A DNA stretch of 23,608 nt, taken from assembly GCA_947258835.1 (NCBI GenBank), contig CAMYJY010000025.1, forward strand, positions 1 to 23,608, written 5' to 3'. The position numbers and the translations under genes were made by a program. Below, piece by piece: positions 1 to 7,051 of this stretch. Source of the stretch: an uncultured Pirellulales bacterium. GTDB taxonomy: Bacteria; Planctomycetota; Planctomycetia; Pirellulales; Lacipirellulaceae. How positions within the stretch are numbered: position 1 is the first letter of the stretch; each line of letters opens with the position of its first letter. The notes beneath the pieces were generated by a model. That model was not told the DNA's origin. It did not search any database and saw only the letters and a list, made by a program, of their open reading frames with translations.

Positions 1-77
1 CCCCCAGGCGCGGACTGCCGTGTCTTGACCTCGGGCCAACGGCGGGGTCTACTTATTCGTTGTTCAAAACAATTTAC

Positions 78-113
78 TTCTCAAAGAATGGCCTTCTGGC
101 CGTTCTTTGAGAA
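78..113 (+). promoter_or_regulatory. Long hairpin in the leader of the small basic protein gene
   Basis: Positions 78-93 and 98-113 form 16-bp arms around a TTCT loop. The only mismatch becomes a U-G pair in RNA when read on the plus strand. The hairpin ends 7 nt before the purine-rich ribosome binding site (AAGGGAGA, 121-128 region) of the gene starting at 135. There is no T-run on the plus side, so a simple intrinsic terminator for that strand is unlikely. It could instead be a control element in the leader, or a stop for clpB transcripts arriving from the right. A weak promoter-like TTGACC lies at 25-30. Confidence 0.6.
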
Positions 114-134
114 ACTGCACAAGGGAGATCGCAC

Positions 135-326
135 GTGGGTTGCAGTGAGCGCCAAAAAGAAATTCGCAGACGCCGTAAGCGGCGGCAAAAGATTGCCCAT
201 TTTCGCAGCCGATTGGCCAAGGCATCCCAATCCGAAAAAGTAGAAATTGCGCGTAAATTACGGGGCATGACCCCCGGATCGGAAGTCTTGATCGAAGCCT
301 GGGAATTGACGTCCTCCGATCGTTGA
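135..326 (+). CDS. Small basic protein, resembles the planctomycete DUF6800 family
   Basis: A 63-residue protein starting at GTG 135, preceded by an AGGGAGA-type ribosome binding site about 6 nt upstream, which supports this start. The N-terminal third is very basic (a run of Arg/Lys at residues 10-19), followed by an amphipathic stretch with SEKVEIARKLRGMTPG and a short acidic tail. I recall similar short proteins in planctomycete genomes under the name DUF6800, of unknown function; this recollection could not be checked. The charge pattern suggests nucleic acid or ribosome binding, but that is inference. The gene converges on clpB, with stop codons 32 bp apart. A 16-bp hairpin sits directly upstream of its ribosome binding site. 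Confidence 0.72.
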   Translation: MGCSERQKEIRRRRKRRQKIAHFRSRLAKASQSEKVEIARKLRGMTPGSEVLIEAWELTSSDR

Positions 327-358
327 TCCGGCGATCGCTTCGGAACGAAACCTGTGCC

Positions 359-3004
359 CTAATCCTGACGGTGGAACGTATACTCGCCGTCCACAAAATC
401 GATCTCGACGATGGCCCCCTCGGGATATTCTCCCGCCAACAGCTCCGTGGCCAGTGGGTTTTGCACCGACTGTTGGATTTCACGCTTGATGGGCCGGGCG
501 CCATAGCTGGGGTCGTAGCCATCCGACGCAATTTGGGCTCGGGCCGCGGCTGTCACGCTGAGCTCCAGACCACGCTTATTTAAGATGTCCGCCAGGTCCT
601 GCAGCTGCAAATCGACAATGCGGGCGATTTGCTCGCGGTCCAGCGGATGGAAGACTATCGTTTCGTCAATCCGGTTGAGAAACTCCGGCAGGAAGCGGGC
701 CTGCAGGGTCTCTGCCAGCGCTTCCCGGATCTCGTTACCGGTGCCCCCTTCGCTGGCGATCTGCTGAATCAACTGGCTGCCAATGTTGGAGGTCATCACG
801 ATAATCGTGTTGGAGAAGTTGACGGTACGGCCGTGGTTGTCGGTGAGGCGGCCATCGTCCAAGACCTGCAGCAAAATGTTGAAGACGTCGGGGTGGGCCT
901 TTTCGATTTCGTCGAGGAGGATCACGGTGTAGGGGCGTCGGCGTACCGCTTCGGTGAGTTTGCCGCCTTCTTCGTAGCCGACGTAGCCGGGGGGCGCCCC
1001 GATCAGACGGCTGACGGCATGTTTTTCCATGAACTCACTCATGTCCACACGGACCATGGCCTGCTCATCGTCGAACAGTACCTCGGCCAGCGCCTTGCAG
1101 AGCTCGGTTTTGCCCACGCCCGTGGGACCGCAGAAAAGGAAGGAGCCGATCGGTCGTTGCGGATTTTGCAGGCCACTGCGACTGCGGCGCACCGCGTTGG
1201 CGACCGCGGCTACCGCCTCGTCTTGGCCTACCACGCGCTGGTGCAGTCGCTCTTCGAGCACCAATAATTTGGCCCGTTCGGTTTCCATCATGCTGGCCAC
1301 GGGCACTCCGGTCCAGGCACTGACCACTTCGGCGATCTCGTTGGCGCCCACCTCTTGTCGCAGCAGGCGGGGTTGGTCCTCCGCCGGGCTGTCCGCACGA
1401 GCCTGACGCTGCTCCAGCTCCTCCAGCTGTTTTTCCAGCTGGTTTTTTTCAGTATCCAGTTCGTACAGCGCCTGATACAGTTCTTCGCTGACCGGCTCCC
1501 CGACCGCCTGCTTTTCTTTCAGCGAGGCAGCCAACTGCTCGTAGCGATGGGCCCGCTCCTGCAGCCGCTCGCGAACCTGATGCACGTCCCCCATGCCCAG
1601 CTTCTCGCTCTCCCACTGCTCCCTCAGGTCGGCCAGCTGGCGCTTGAGCGTTTGCATCTCGTTCTTGATTTCTTCCAGCCGTTGCTGGGCATGTTCCTCC
1701 GACTCGTCGGCCAGCTGCCGGGCGGCCAGCTCCAGTTGGGTCAAGCGGCGCTGGACCTGATCGATTTCGGCGGGCACGCTTTCTAGCTCCATCGCCAGCC
1801 GGCTGGTGGCCTCGTCCATGAGATCGATCGCCTTGTCGGGCAGAAAGCGATCGGCGATGTAACGCTGCGAGAGCTCGGCAGCAGCGACCAGCGCCGAGTC
1901 CTTAATTTTCACGCCCTTGTGATGGGCTTCGTAGCGGGGTTTGAGGCCGCGGAGGATGGCAATGGTATCGGAAACACTGGGCTCGCCCACAAACACCGGT
2001 TGGAAGCGTCGCTCCAGGGCCGCGTCCTTTTCGATGTATTGGCGGTACTCATCCAGCGTGGTGGCTCCCACGCAGCGGAGTTCGCCGCGGGCCAGAGCCG
2101 GCTTGAGCAGATTGGCAGCGTCGTTGCCGCCTTCTGCGGCACCCGCGCCCACCACCGTGTGCAGTTCGTCAATGAACAAAATGATCGCGCCCGCGGCATC
2201 CTCCACCTCGTGGAGAACGGCCTTCAGCCGCTCCTCAAACTCGCCCCGAAATTTGGTGCCGGCTATCAGAGCCCCCATGTCGAGGGCGATCACCCGCTTG
2301 TTTTTCAGGCTTTGGGGGACGTCGCTGTGCACGATCCGCAGTGCCAACCCCTCGGCAATGGCCGTTTTGCCGACCCCCGGCTCGCCGATCAGCACGGGGT
2401 TGTTTTTTTTCCGCCGGGACAGCACCTGAATCACGCGGCGGATTTCTTCGTCTCGGCCAATCACCGGATCCAGCTTGCCCTGTTCGGCCCGGGCGACCAA
2501 ATCAATGCCGTATTTTTCCAAGGCCTGAAATTTGGCCTCGGGGTCCTGATCGGTTACCCGCGCGCTGCCGCGAACCTCCTGCAACGCCTCTAGAATTTTT
2601 TGCTCGTCCAACGCATTGAGTTGGAGCAGCTCTTGGACTTTGGTTTTTTCTTGGGCTAGGGCTAAGAGGAGGTGCTCCGTGGAGACGAATTCGTCCTGCA
2701 TTGCTGTGGCGGACTGTTGGGCGGCCTCCAGCACCCGACTCAGCTCCGGGCTGGCCTGCGGCGGAGCGCCTCCCGAGGTCTGGGGCAGATGTCCCAACTC
2801 GGCCGCAACGATGTCGGACAATTGCGTTTGCGGTACGCCGCTCCGGTCCAATAGCGGCCGCACCACGCCGTCCTGTTCCGCAATCAGCGCGGCCAGCAGA
2901 TGCAGGGGCTCAAGTTGCGGATTGCCCGCATCGGCGGCCAGTTCTCCCGCCCGCTGCAGAGCCTCTTGGGCCTTGTGCGTCAGTTTGTCAAAGCGAAATG
3001 CCAT
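359..3004 (-). CDS. clpB: ATP-dependent disaggregase chaperone ClpB
   Basis: ClpB is a cytosolic hexameric AAA+ machine that pulls polypeptides out of aggregates and hands them to DnaK. The protein is 881 residues if started at ATG 3004 (MAFRFDKLTHKAQEAL), the usual ClpB N-terminus; the frame stays open 24 codons further upstream. The Clp N-domain covers about residues 1-145. NBD1 has Walker A GEPGVGKT at 207-214 and Walker B Asp279-Glu280. The coiled-coil M-domain lies at about 390-540. NBD2 has Walker A GPTGVGKT at 626-633, a pore loop with GYVG near 675, and Walker B Asp698-Glu699. All catalytic motifs are intact. Compared with the E. coli protein (about 857 aa) the extra ~20 residues fall between the two ATPase domains, so the M-domain side is longer. 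It lies downstream of dnaK on the same strand with a 312-bp gap, so it probably has its own promoter. Confidence 0.97.
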   Translation of the reverse strand: MAFRFDKLTHKAQEALQRAGELAADAGNPQLEPLHLLAALIAEQDGVVRPLLDRSGVPQTQLSDIVAAELGHLPQTSGGAPPQASPELSRVLEAAQQSATAMQDEFVSTEHLLLALAQEKTKVQELLQLNALDEQKILEALQEVRGSARVTDQDPEAKFQALEKYGIDLVARAEQGKLDPVIGRDEEIRRVIQVLSRRKKNNPVLIGEPGVGKTAIAEGLALRIVHSDVPQSLKNKRVIALDMGALIAGTKFRGEFEERLKAVLHEVEDAAGAIILFIDELHTVVGAGAAEGGNDAANLLKPALARGELRCVGATTLDEYRQYIEKDAALERRFQPVFVGEPSVSDTIAILRGLKPRYEAHHKGVKIKDSALVAAAELSQRYIADRFLPDKAIDLMDEATSRLAMELESVPAEIDQVQRRLTQLELAARQLADESEEHAQQRLEEIKNEMQTLKRQLADLREQWESEKLGMGDVHQVRERLQERAHRYEQLAASLKEKQAVGEPVSEELYQALYELDTEKNQLEKQLEELEQRQARADSPAEDQPRLLRQEVGANEIAEVVSAWTGVPVASMMETERAKLLVLEERLHQRVVGQDEAVAAVANAVRRSRSGLQNPQRPIGSFLFCGPTGVGKTELCKALAEVLFDDEQAMVRVDMSEFMEKHAVSRLIGAPPGYVGYEEGGKLTEAVRRRPYTVILLDEIEKAHPDVFNILLQVLDDGRLTDNHGRTVNFSNTIIVMTSNIGSQLIQQIASEGGTGNEIREALAETLQARFLPEFLNRIDETIVFHPLDREQIARIVDLQLQDLADILNKRGLELSVTAAARAQIASDGYDPSYGARPIKREIQQSVQNPLATELLAGEYPEGAIVEIDFVDGEYTFHRQD

Positions 3005-3022
3005 GTGCGCTGCACTTTCTGA

Positions 3023-3045
3023 AATGGCGGCCGGAGGCCGCCATT
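3023..3045 (-). promoter_or_regulatory. Perfect inverted repeat in the clpB leader
   Basis: AATGGCGGCC at 3023-3032 and its exact complement GGCCGCCATT at 3036-3045 are separated by 3 nt. The element ends 18 nt before the clpB start codon, so in clpB mRNA it would form a GC-rich stem just upstream of the initiation region. It is not a CIRCE element (no GCACTC/GAGTGC arms). It could be a structure affecting translation, a protein binding site, or a copy of a small genomic repeat. Confidence 0.5.
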
Positions 3046-3059
3046 GATGGGCAGTAAAG

Positions 3060-3078
3060 GAACCACAACGAAACAACG
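3060..3078. repeat. Short interspersed repeat GAACCAC-ACGAAACAACG, copy 1
   Basis: The 19 nt at 3060-3078 match 21328-21346 with one mismatch. Both copies are intergenic and begin GAACCAC, followed by a purine-rich ACGAAACAACG tail. Similar AACCACGAA-rich spacers are, in my recollection, common in planctomycete genomes. No function is visible. Confidence 0.4.
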
Positions 3079-3188
3079 CGACGACGAGCAGGGACTTGCT
3101 TTTGGTAATACTTCAGCCATCTGCAGTAGTCAGGTAGTAAGAGCAACTGCCATCATGCGTTACGTCCTCTGCCAACGGACCCTTCAAA

Positions 3189-3217
3189 GTTATGCTAAGG
3201 ATAAAATTTATCTTCAA
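3189..3217 (-). promoter_or_regulatory. Candidate clpB promoter with internal palindrome
   Basis: Read on the minus strand there is TTGAAG (3217-3212), a 17-nt spacer and CATAAC (3194-3189), 185 nt before the clpB start. The upstream box is preceded by C (CTTGAAG), close to the heat-shock sigma -35 pattern CTTGAA, and the spacer ends in CCTTAGCAT, a loose match to a heat-shock -10. The spacer side contains a 13-nt palindrome GATAAAATTTATC (3200-3212), which could be an operator. Which sigma factor would use it cannot be told from sequence alone. Confidence 0.35.
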
Positions 3218-3277
3218 GAAGCAGTTGCACTTACAACCGATCTTTCGAGCAGGCTGCGTCATTTGGCTTGACAAAGG

Positions 3278-3292
3278 TGGGGCTGCGCCCCA
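3278..3292 (-). terminator. Possible dnaK terminator hairpin
   Basis: TGGGGC (3278-3283) and GCCCCA (3287-3292) pair around a TGC loop, 24 nt after the dnaK stop codon on the minus strand. The T-run after it is weak (CCTTTG), so termination would be inefficient or factor-assisted. It may equally be a small GC-rich repeat. Confidence 0.3.
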
Positions 3293-3316
3293 GCCTACGA
3301 CTGGTAGAACCTGCTG

Positions 3317-5215
3317 CTAACTCTTCACTTCGAATTCGGCGTCAATGGCGTCATCGTCCGCAGCCTCTGAAGTATCCGCCTCGGGGGCGTCTGCGGCCGC
3401 ATCTGCAGCGGTGGCCTTGTACAGCGTCTCACTCATGGCGTGCGAGGCTTGCTCCAGTTCGGCAATGGCCGCCTTGATGGTCGCGGGATCCTCGCCCTTG
3501 GCCGCTTCGCGGACTTTCGTGATGGCCGCTTCCAGCGCGGACTTGTCGTTGTCGGCCAACTTGTCGCCCTGCTCCTTGATCAGCTTTTCCAGCTGGTAAC
3601 ACCGCGACTCGGCCTCATTGCGGGACTCTACCAGCTCGCGCTTCCGCTTGTCTTCGTCGGCATGGGCCGAGGCGTCTTTTTGCATGCGGTCGATTTCTTC
3701 CTCGCTCAGTCCGCTGGACTGTTCGATTTTGACCGTCTGCTCTTTGCCTGTTCCCAGGTCCTTGGCGGCCACGTTGAGAATGCCGTTGGCATCCAGATCG
3801 AAGCGGACTTCGATCTGAGGCACACCGCGCGGCGCGGGAGGGATTCCTTCCAGGTTGAATTGTCCCAGCAGGCGGTTGTCCGCGCACATTTCCCGTTCGC
3901 CCTGGAAGACGCGGACCGTCACGGCCGTCTGATTGTCGTCGGCCGTGCTGAACACTTGCTTCCGCTCGGTCGGAATTGTGGTATTGCGTTCCACGAGCTT
4001 GGTCATCACGCCGCCCAACGTTTCAATTCCCAGCGACAGCGGCGTTACGTCGAGCAGCAAAATGTCCTGCACTTCTCCCGAGAGCACGCCCCCTTGGATC
4101 GCCGCACCAATGGCCACGACCTCATCGGGATTCACTCCTTTGTGCGGATCTTTCCCAAAAACTTCCTTGACCAACTCCTGGACCTTGGGAATCCGTGTCG
4201 AACCACCTACCAGCACCACTTCGTCGATCTCGCTGGCGCTCAGCTTGGCATCTTTCATGGCTTGCAGCACGGGACGCCGTACACGCTCCACCAGATCATC
4301 CACCAATTTCTCAAAGTCTGCACGGGTGATGTTCATCTGCAAGTGCTTGGGGCCGCTGGCGTCGGCCGTGATGAACGGCAAATTAATGTCGGTGGACTGC
4401 GCCGAGCTCAGTTCCTTCTTGGCCTTTTCGCAGGCTTCCTGCAAACGCTGCAGGGCCATCTGGTCGCTGCGTAAATCGATGCCCTGATCTTTCTGGAACT
4501 GATCGGCCACGTAGTTAATCAGCGCCTCGTCAAAATCATCACCGCCGAGGTGCGTGTCGCCGTTGGTTGAGATCACACGGAACACGCCATCCGCCACTTC
4601 CAAGATAGAAACGTCGAACGTACCGCCACCCAAGTCGAAAACGCAGATCTTTTCCTGGGCCTTCTTGTCCAGGCCGTAGGCCAAGGAGGCGGCTGTGGGT
4701 TCGTTGATAATCCGGGCCACTTCCAGTCCAGCGATCTGGCCAGCATCCTTGGTCGCCTGCCGCTGGGCGTCATTGAAATAAGCCGGGACGGTAATCACCG
4801 CCTTGTTCACCGTGTGCCCCAAATAGGCCTCGGCCGATTCCTTCAATTTCCGTAGCGTCTTGGCTGAAATCTCCGAAGGCGTAAACTCTTGGTCTCCCGC
4901 CTTGACTTTGACGTAGTCCTCGGCTCCGCCCACCACGCCATAGGGCACCATCTTTTCTTCCGCCGCCACCTCGCTGTGACGTCGCCCCATAAAACGCTTC
5001 ACCGAGTACACGGTCCGCGCGGGGTTGGTCACCGCCTGACGACGGGCCGGCTCTCCCACCAAGACTTCTCCCTTGTCGGTGAAGGCCACGACGCTGGGCG
5101 TAAGACGGTTTCCCTCAGGGTTGGGAATGACCTTGGCCTCCTTGCCCTCCATGACCGCCACGACCGAGTTGGTCGTTCCTAAGTCGATACCAATAATTTT
5201 TTCGCCCGTAGCCAT
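3317..5215 (-). CDS. dnaK: Molecular chaperone DnaK (Hsp70)
   Basis: DnaK binds exposed hydrophobic stretches in unfolded proteins in an ATP-controlled cycle and cooperates with ClpB. The protein has 632 residues, the usual length. The ATPase domain shows the phosphate loop IGIDLGTTNS at about 8-17, DLGGGTFD at 194-201 and GGSTRIP at 337-343. The interdomain linker DVTPLSLG is at 389-396, followed by the substrate-binding domain and an acidic, alanine-rich tail ending EFEVKS where many relatives end EEVK or EEVD. The start ATG 5213-5215 is supported by AGGAG (5225-5229, minus strand), 9 nt away. grpE and dnaJ are not in the window; clpB follows on the same strand. Its leader carries a perfect inverted repeat (5300-5320). 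Confidence 0.99.
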   Translation of the reverse strand: MATGEKIIGIDLGTTNSVVAVMEGKEAKVIPNPEGNRLTPSVVAFTDKGEVLVGEPARRQAVTNPARTVYSVKRFMGRRHSEVAAEEKMVPYGVVGGAEDYVKVKAGDQEFTPSEISAKTLRKLKESAEAYLGHTVNKAVITVPAYFNDAQRQATKDAGQIAGLEVARIINEPTAASLAYGLDKKAQEKICVFDLGGGTFDVSILEVADGVFRVISTNGDTHLGGDDFDEALINYVADQFQKDQGIDLRSDQMALQRLQEACEKAKKELSSAQSTDINLPFITADASGPKHLQMNITRADFEKLVDDLVERVRRPVLQAMKDAKLSASEIDEVVLVGGSTRIPKVQELVKEVFGKDPHKGVNPDEVVAIGAAIQGGVLSGEVQDILLLDVTPLSLGIETLGGVMTKLVERNTTIPTERKQVFSTADDNQTAVTVRVFQGEREMCADNRLLGQFNLEGIPPAPRGVPQIEVRFDLDANGILNVAAKDLGTGKEQTVKIEQSSGLSEEEIDRMQKDASAHADEDKRKRELVESRNEAESRCYQLEKLIKEQGDKLADNDKSALEAAITKVREAAKGEDPATIKAAIAELEQASHAMSETLYKATAADAAADAPEADTSEAADDDAIDAEFEVKS

Positions 5216-5299
5216 TAAGCCAGTCTCCTGTTTTTATAGCAAATTTCGAAAATGTGTTGTGCTGCCAACGGGTCGCACTGCGTGGCTCCCCTTGGTTTT

Positions 5300-5320
5300 C
5301 ACGTGGTTCACAACCACGTG
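5300..5320 (-). promoter_or_regulatory. Perfect inverted repeat upstream of dnaK
   Basis: CACGTGGTT (5300-5308) and AACCACGTG (5312-5320) are exact complements around CAC. The element lies 84-105 bp upstream of the dnaK start. Its sequence is unrelated to the inverted repeat before clpB and is not a CIRCE site. It may be an operator or an RNA hairpin in the leader; a repeat copy is also possible. I could not place a convincing dnaK promoter nearby. Confidence 0.45.
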
Positions 5321-5521
5321 TTTTCGTAAGCTGCTTTAGTAAAGTAGTAAAACATGCCGGCACCACGCTGCTGTGAAGCGGGGGCACCTGGCGCGTGTTT
5401 GGTGTGATAGCGATCGCGCTCCCACGAAGCTCCACCGCAGGATCTACCTCTGCCTGCCCTGCGGTGAACGTAGGAGTGCCGTATAACAGCAAGCAAAGCC
5501 TGTGCCGATGCTATTAGTTGG

Positions 5522-5552
5522 TTGAATAATTACATAAAACGTTTTGTATAAT
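5522..5552 (+). promoter_or_regulatory. Candidate plus-strand promoter overlapping an AT-rich palindrome
   Basis: TTGAAT (5522-5527) and a perfect TATAAT (5547-5552) are separated by 19 nt, slightly longer than optimal. The spacer holds the palindrome AAAACGTTTT (centred about 5540). The AT-rich patch stands out from the GC-rich surroundings in the 711-bp gap between the divergent dnaK and pheA genes. Transcription would reach pheA after about 370 nt, passing the REPIN-like element. Confidence 0.4.
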
Positions 5553-5741
5553 AGACTTACGTCACAACATGCACGCTGCAGAAGTGGCAGGCCCGCATCT
5601 TTCGCTGCCAAATTGGCAGTGTAACTCCAGGTGGCTTAAATACGAGCACGGGCTGCGCAGTGCCAGTTTGACAGGCAAGTGGAAAACGGGCGACTTGGTT
5701 TACGCAAGGCAGCTCCTCCGTCATTCCCGTCGCTCTCCTCC

Positions 5742-5812
5742 GTCATTCCCGCGCAGGCGGGAATCTATACTATGTGCGGCTGCTACTGGATTCCCGCTTA
5801 CGCGGGAATGAC
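5742..5812. repeat. REPIN-like palindromic element, copy 1
   Basis: Two palindromes of the form ATTCCCGC-4nt-GCGGGAAT (5745-5764 and 5790-5809) lie in opposite orientation, and the whole 71-bp unit begins GTCATTCCCGC and ends with its complement GCGGGAATGAC. A second copy of the same design lies at 15845-15914. A partial extra copy starts just upstream: CTCCTCCGTCATTCCCG occurs at 5713-5729 and again at 5735-5751. ATTCCC/GGGAAT palindromes are a widespread class of bacterial intergenic repeats. The RAYT-type transposase that mobilises such elements is not in this window. Confidence 0.85.
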
Positions 5813-5926
5813 GTGGACCATGCCATGCCTGTTGCAACCTGTTGCAACCTGCGAGGTATGCCCTCGCCTTAGTTGGCGGCACTGCCGGCCTTGGCTGAAT
5901 GGGGTTTGCCAGCCATACTTGCGGCT

Positions 5927-7015
5927 ATGGCTCAGAAAAAACAGCAACGCAGCACAAGTCCTCCCCGACGGGCTCAGCTTCAAATTGATCAGCTGGATCG
6001 CGAGATCTTGGAGTTGATCAACCGCCGCGCCGTGCTGGAAAACCAGCTTGATCCGGGAGACAACATCGGTCGGCAGTTGACCAGCGAAATTGAAAAGCTC
6101 GCTGCGTTGGTGCAGCTGAATACTGGGCCACTGAAGGCTGGCTCGGTACGGGCCGTATTTCGCGAAATCTTGAGCGGTAGCCATGCCGTGGGGCAGGTCA
6201 CCCGGGTGGCCTTTTTGGGGCCCGAATACACGTTCAGTCATTTGGCAGCGCTGGAGAGCTTTGGCCAATCGGCGGACCTTGTTCCAGTGGGCACCATCGC
6301 TTCTGTCTTCGAGGAAGTCGAGCGGGACCAAGTCGAGTTTGGTATTGTCCCGATTGAAAACTCTACGGATGGACGGGTGACCGACGCGCTGGAGTGTCTG
6401 GCCCGCTCGCCGCTGAAGATATGCGCCAATATCCAGCTGCGGATCCGCCACTGCTTGTTGGGCAGCGGGCCCCGCAAAGGGGTCACGCGGGTCTACAGCA
6501 AACCGCAAGCCCTATCGCAATGTCGACATTGGCTGAGCAAACATCTGCCGGAGGCCCAGTTGATTGGCGTTGCCAGCACGGCTGAGGCCGCTCGGAAAGC
6601 TGTCCGTCAGGCCCAGTCCGCCGCCATTGCCAGCCGGCAGGCCGGCGTGAACCACGCGCTCACCGTATTGGCGGCGAACATTGAGGACAATCCGGATAAT
6701 GTCACCCGCTTTGCCATCATCGGTCGCGACAGCGGCCCCAAGACGGGGCGAGACAAAACGGCGTTGGTCTTTGAGATTAGCCATCAGCCGGGGGCCTTGG
6801 CCGATGCCCTGGGCATCTTCAAACGCCAAAAACTCAACATGACCTGGATTGAGTCCTTCCCGATGACCGGCCAGAGGGGGCGGTACCAGTTCTTCGTGGA
6901 ATTTCAAGGCCACGCCAGCGAGCTGCGCGCTCGGCGGGCCCTGGCGGCGCTGGAAAAAAAGAGTCTCCGACTCACCGTCTTAGGCTCCTATGCACAGACC
7001 CGGCCCATCGGCTAA
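5927..7015 (+). CDS. pheA: Prephenate dehydratase with degenerate chorismate mutase domain and ACT domain (P-protein)
   Basis: The P-protein converts chorismate to prephenate and prephenate to phenylpyruvate, the route to phenylalanine. ATG 5927 gives 362 residues; the frame is open upstream to a TTG at 5873 but conserved sequence starts after 5927. An AroQ-like segment covers about 17-83, prephenate dehydratase 93-267 (GPEYTFSH at 98-105, PIENSTDG, and the TRF motif at 260-262), and an ACT regulatory domain 277-357 (GAL at 289-291, ESFP at 309-312). The dehydratase motifs are intact. The mutase segment is about a dozen residues shorter than usual between its first helix and the NTGPL motif, and the conserved Lys and the PERE-like stretch of the active site are not visible. 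The ACT motif ESRP reads ESFP, so phenylalanine feedback may differ. tpiA follows 36 bp downstream. Confidence 0.92.
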   Translation: MAQKKQQRSTSPPRRAQLQIDQLDREILELINRRAVLENQLDPGDNIGRQLTSEIEKLAALVQLNTGPLKAGSVRAVFREILSGSHAVGQVTRVAFLGPEYTFSHLAALESFGQSADLVPVGTIASVFEEVERDQVEFGIVPIENSTDGRVTDALECLARSPLKICANIQLRIRHCLLGSGPRKGVTRVYSKPQALSQCRHWLSKHLPEAQLIGVASTAEAARKAVRQAQSAAIASRQAGVNHALTVLAANIEDNPDNVTRFAIIGRDSGPKTGRDKTALVFEISHQPGALADALGIFKRQKLNMTWIESFPMTGQRGRYQFFVEFQGHASELRARRALAALEKKSLRLTVLGSYAQTRPIG

Positions 7016-7051
7016 GCTAGAAAGCATTCAACTATCACCCAAGGAGCCCCC

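Larger units (their letters stand above)
5216..5926. other. Non-coding spacer between dnaK and pheA
   Basis: This 711-bp stretch between divergent genes has no credible protein gene. It contains the dnaK leader inverted repeat (5300-5320), an AT-rich promoter-like patch (5522-5552), a 7-bp-arm palindrome CTGCCAA-A-TTGGCAG near 5607-5621, the REPIN-like element (5742-5812), and a tandem pair of the 10-mer GTTGCAACCT (5831-5850). The short frames across it have no recognisable protein features. Confidence 0.7.

Noticed and set aside
629..1267. Long plus-strand frames opposite clpB, dnaK, argJ and glgX (for example 212 codons at 629-1267 and 344 codons at 3440-4474)
   Set aside because: These are antisense shadows produced by GC-rich codon usage of the conserved genes; none carries a recognisable domain.
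3044..3271. 75-codon plus-strand frame between dnaK and clpB
   Set aside because: Lies opposite the clpB leader, begins inside the inverted repeat, has no motif and no ribosome binding site. Treated as chance.
3005..3316. CIRCE operator for HrcA near clpB or dnaK
   Set aside because: The arms GCACTC/GAGTGC with 9-nt spacing were not found in either leader; the inverted repeats present are different sequences.
5668..5700. TTGACA at 5668 as a pheA promoter
   Set aside because: No acceptable -10 box at 15-19 nt downstream.
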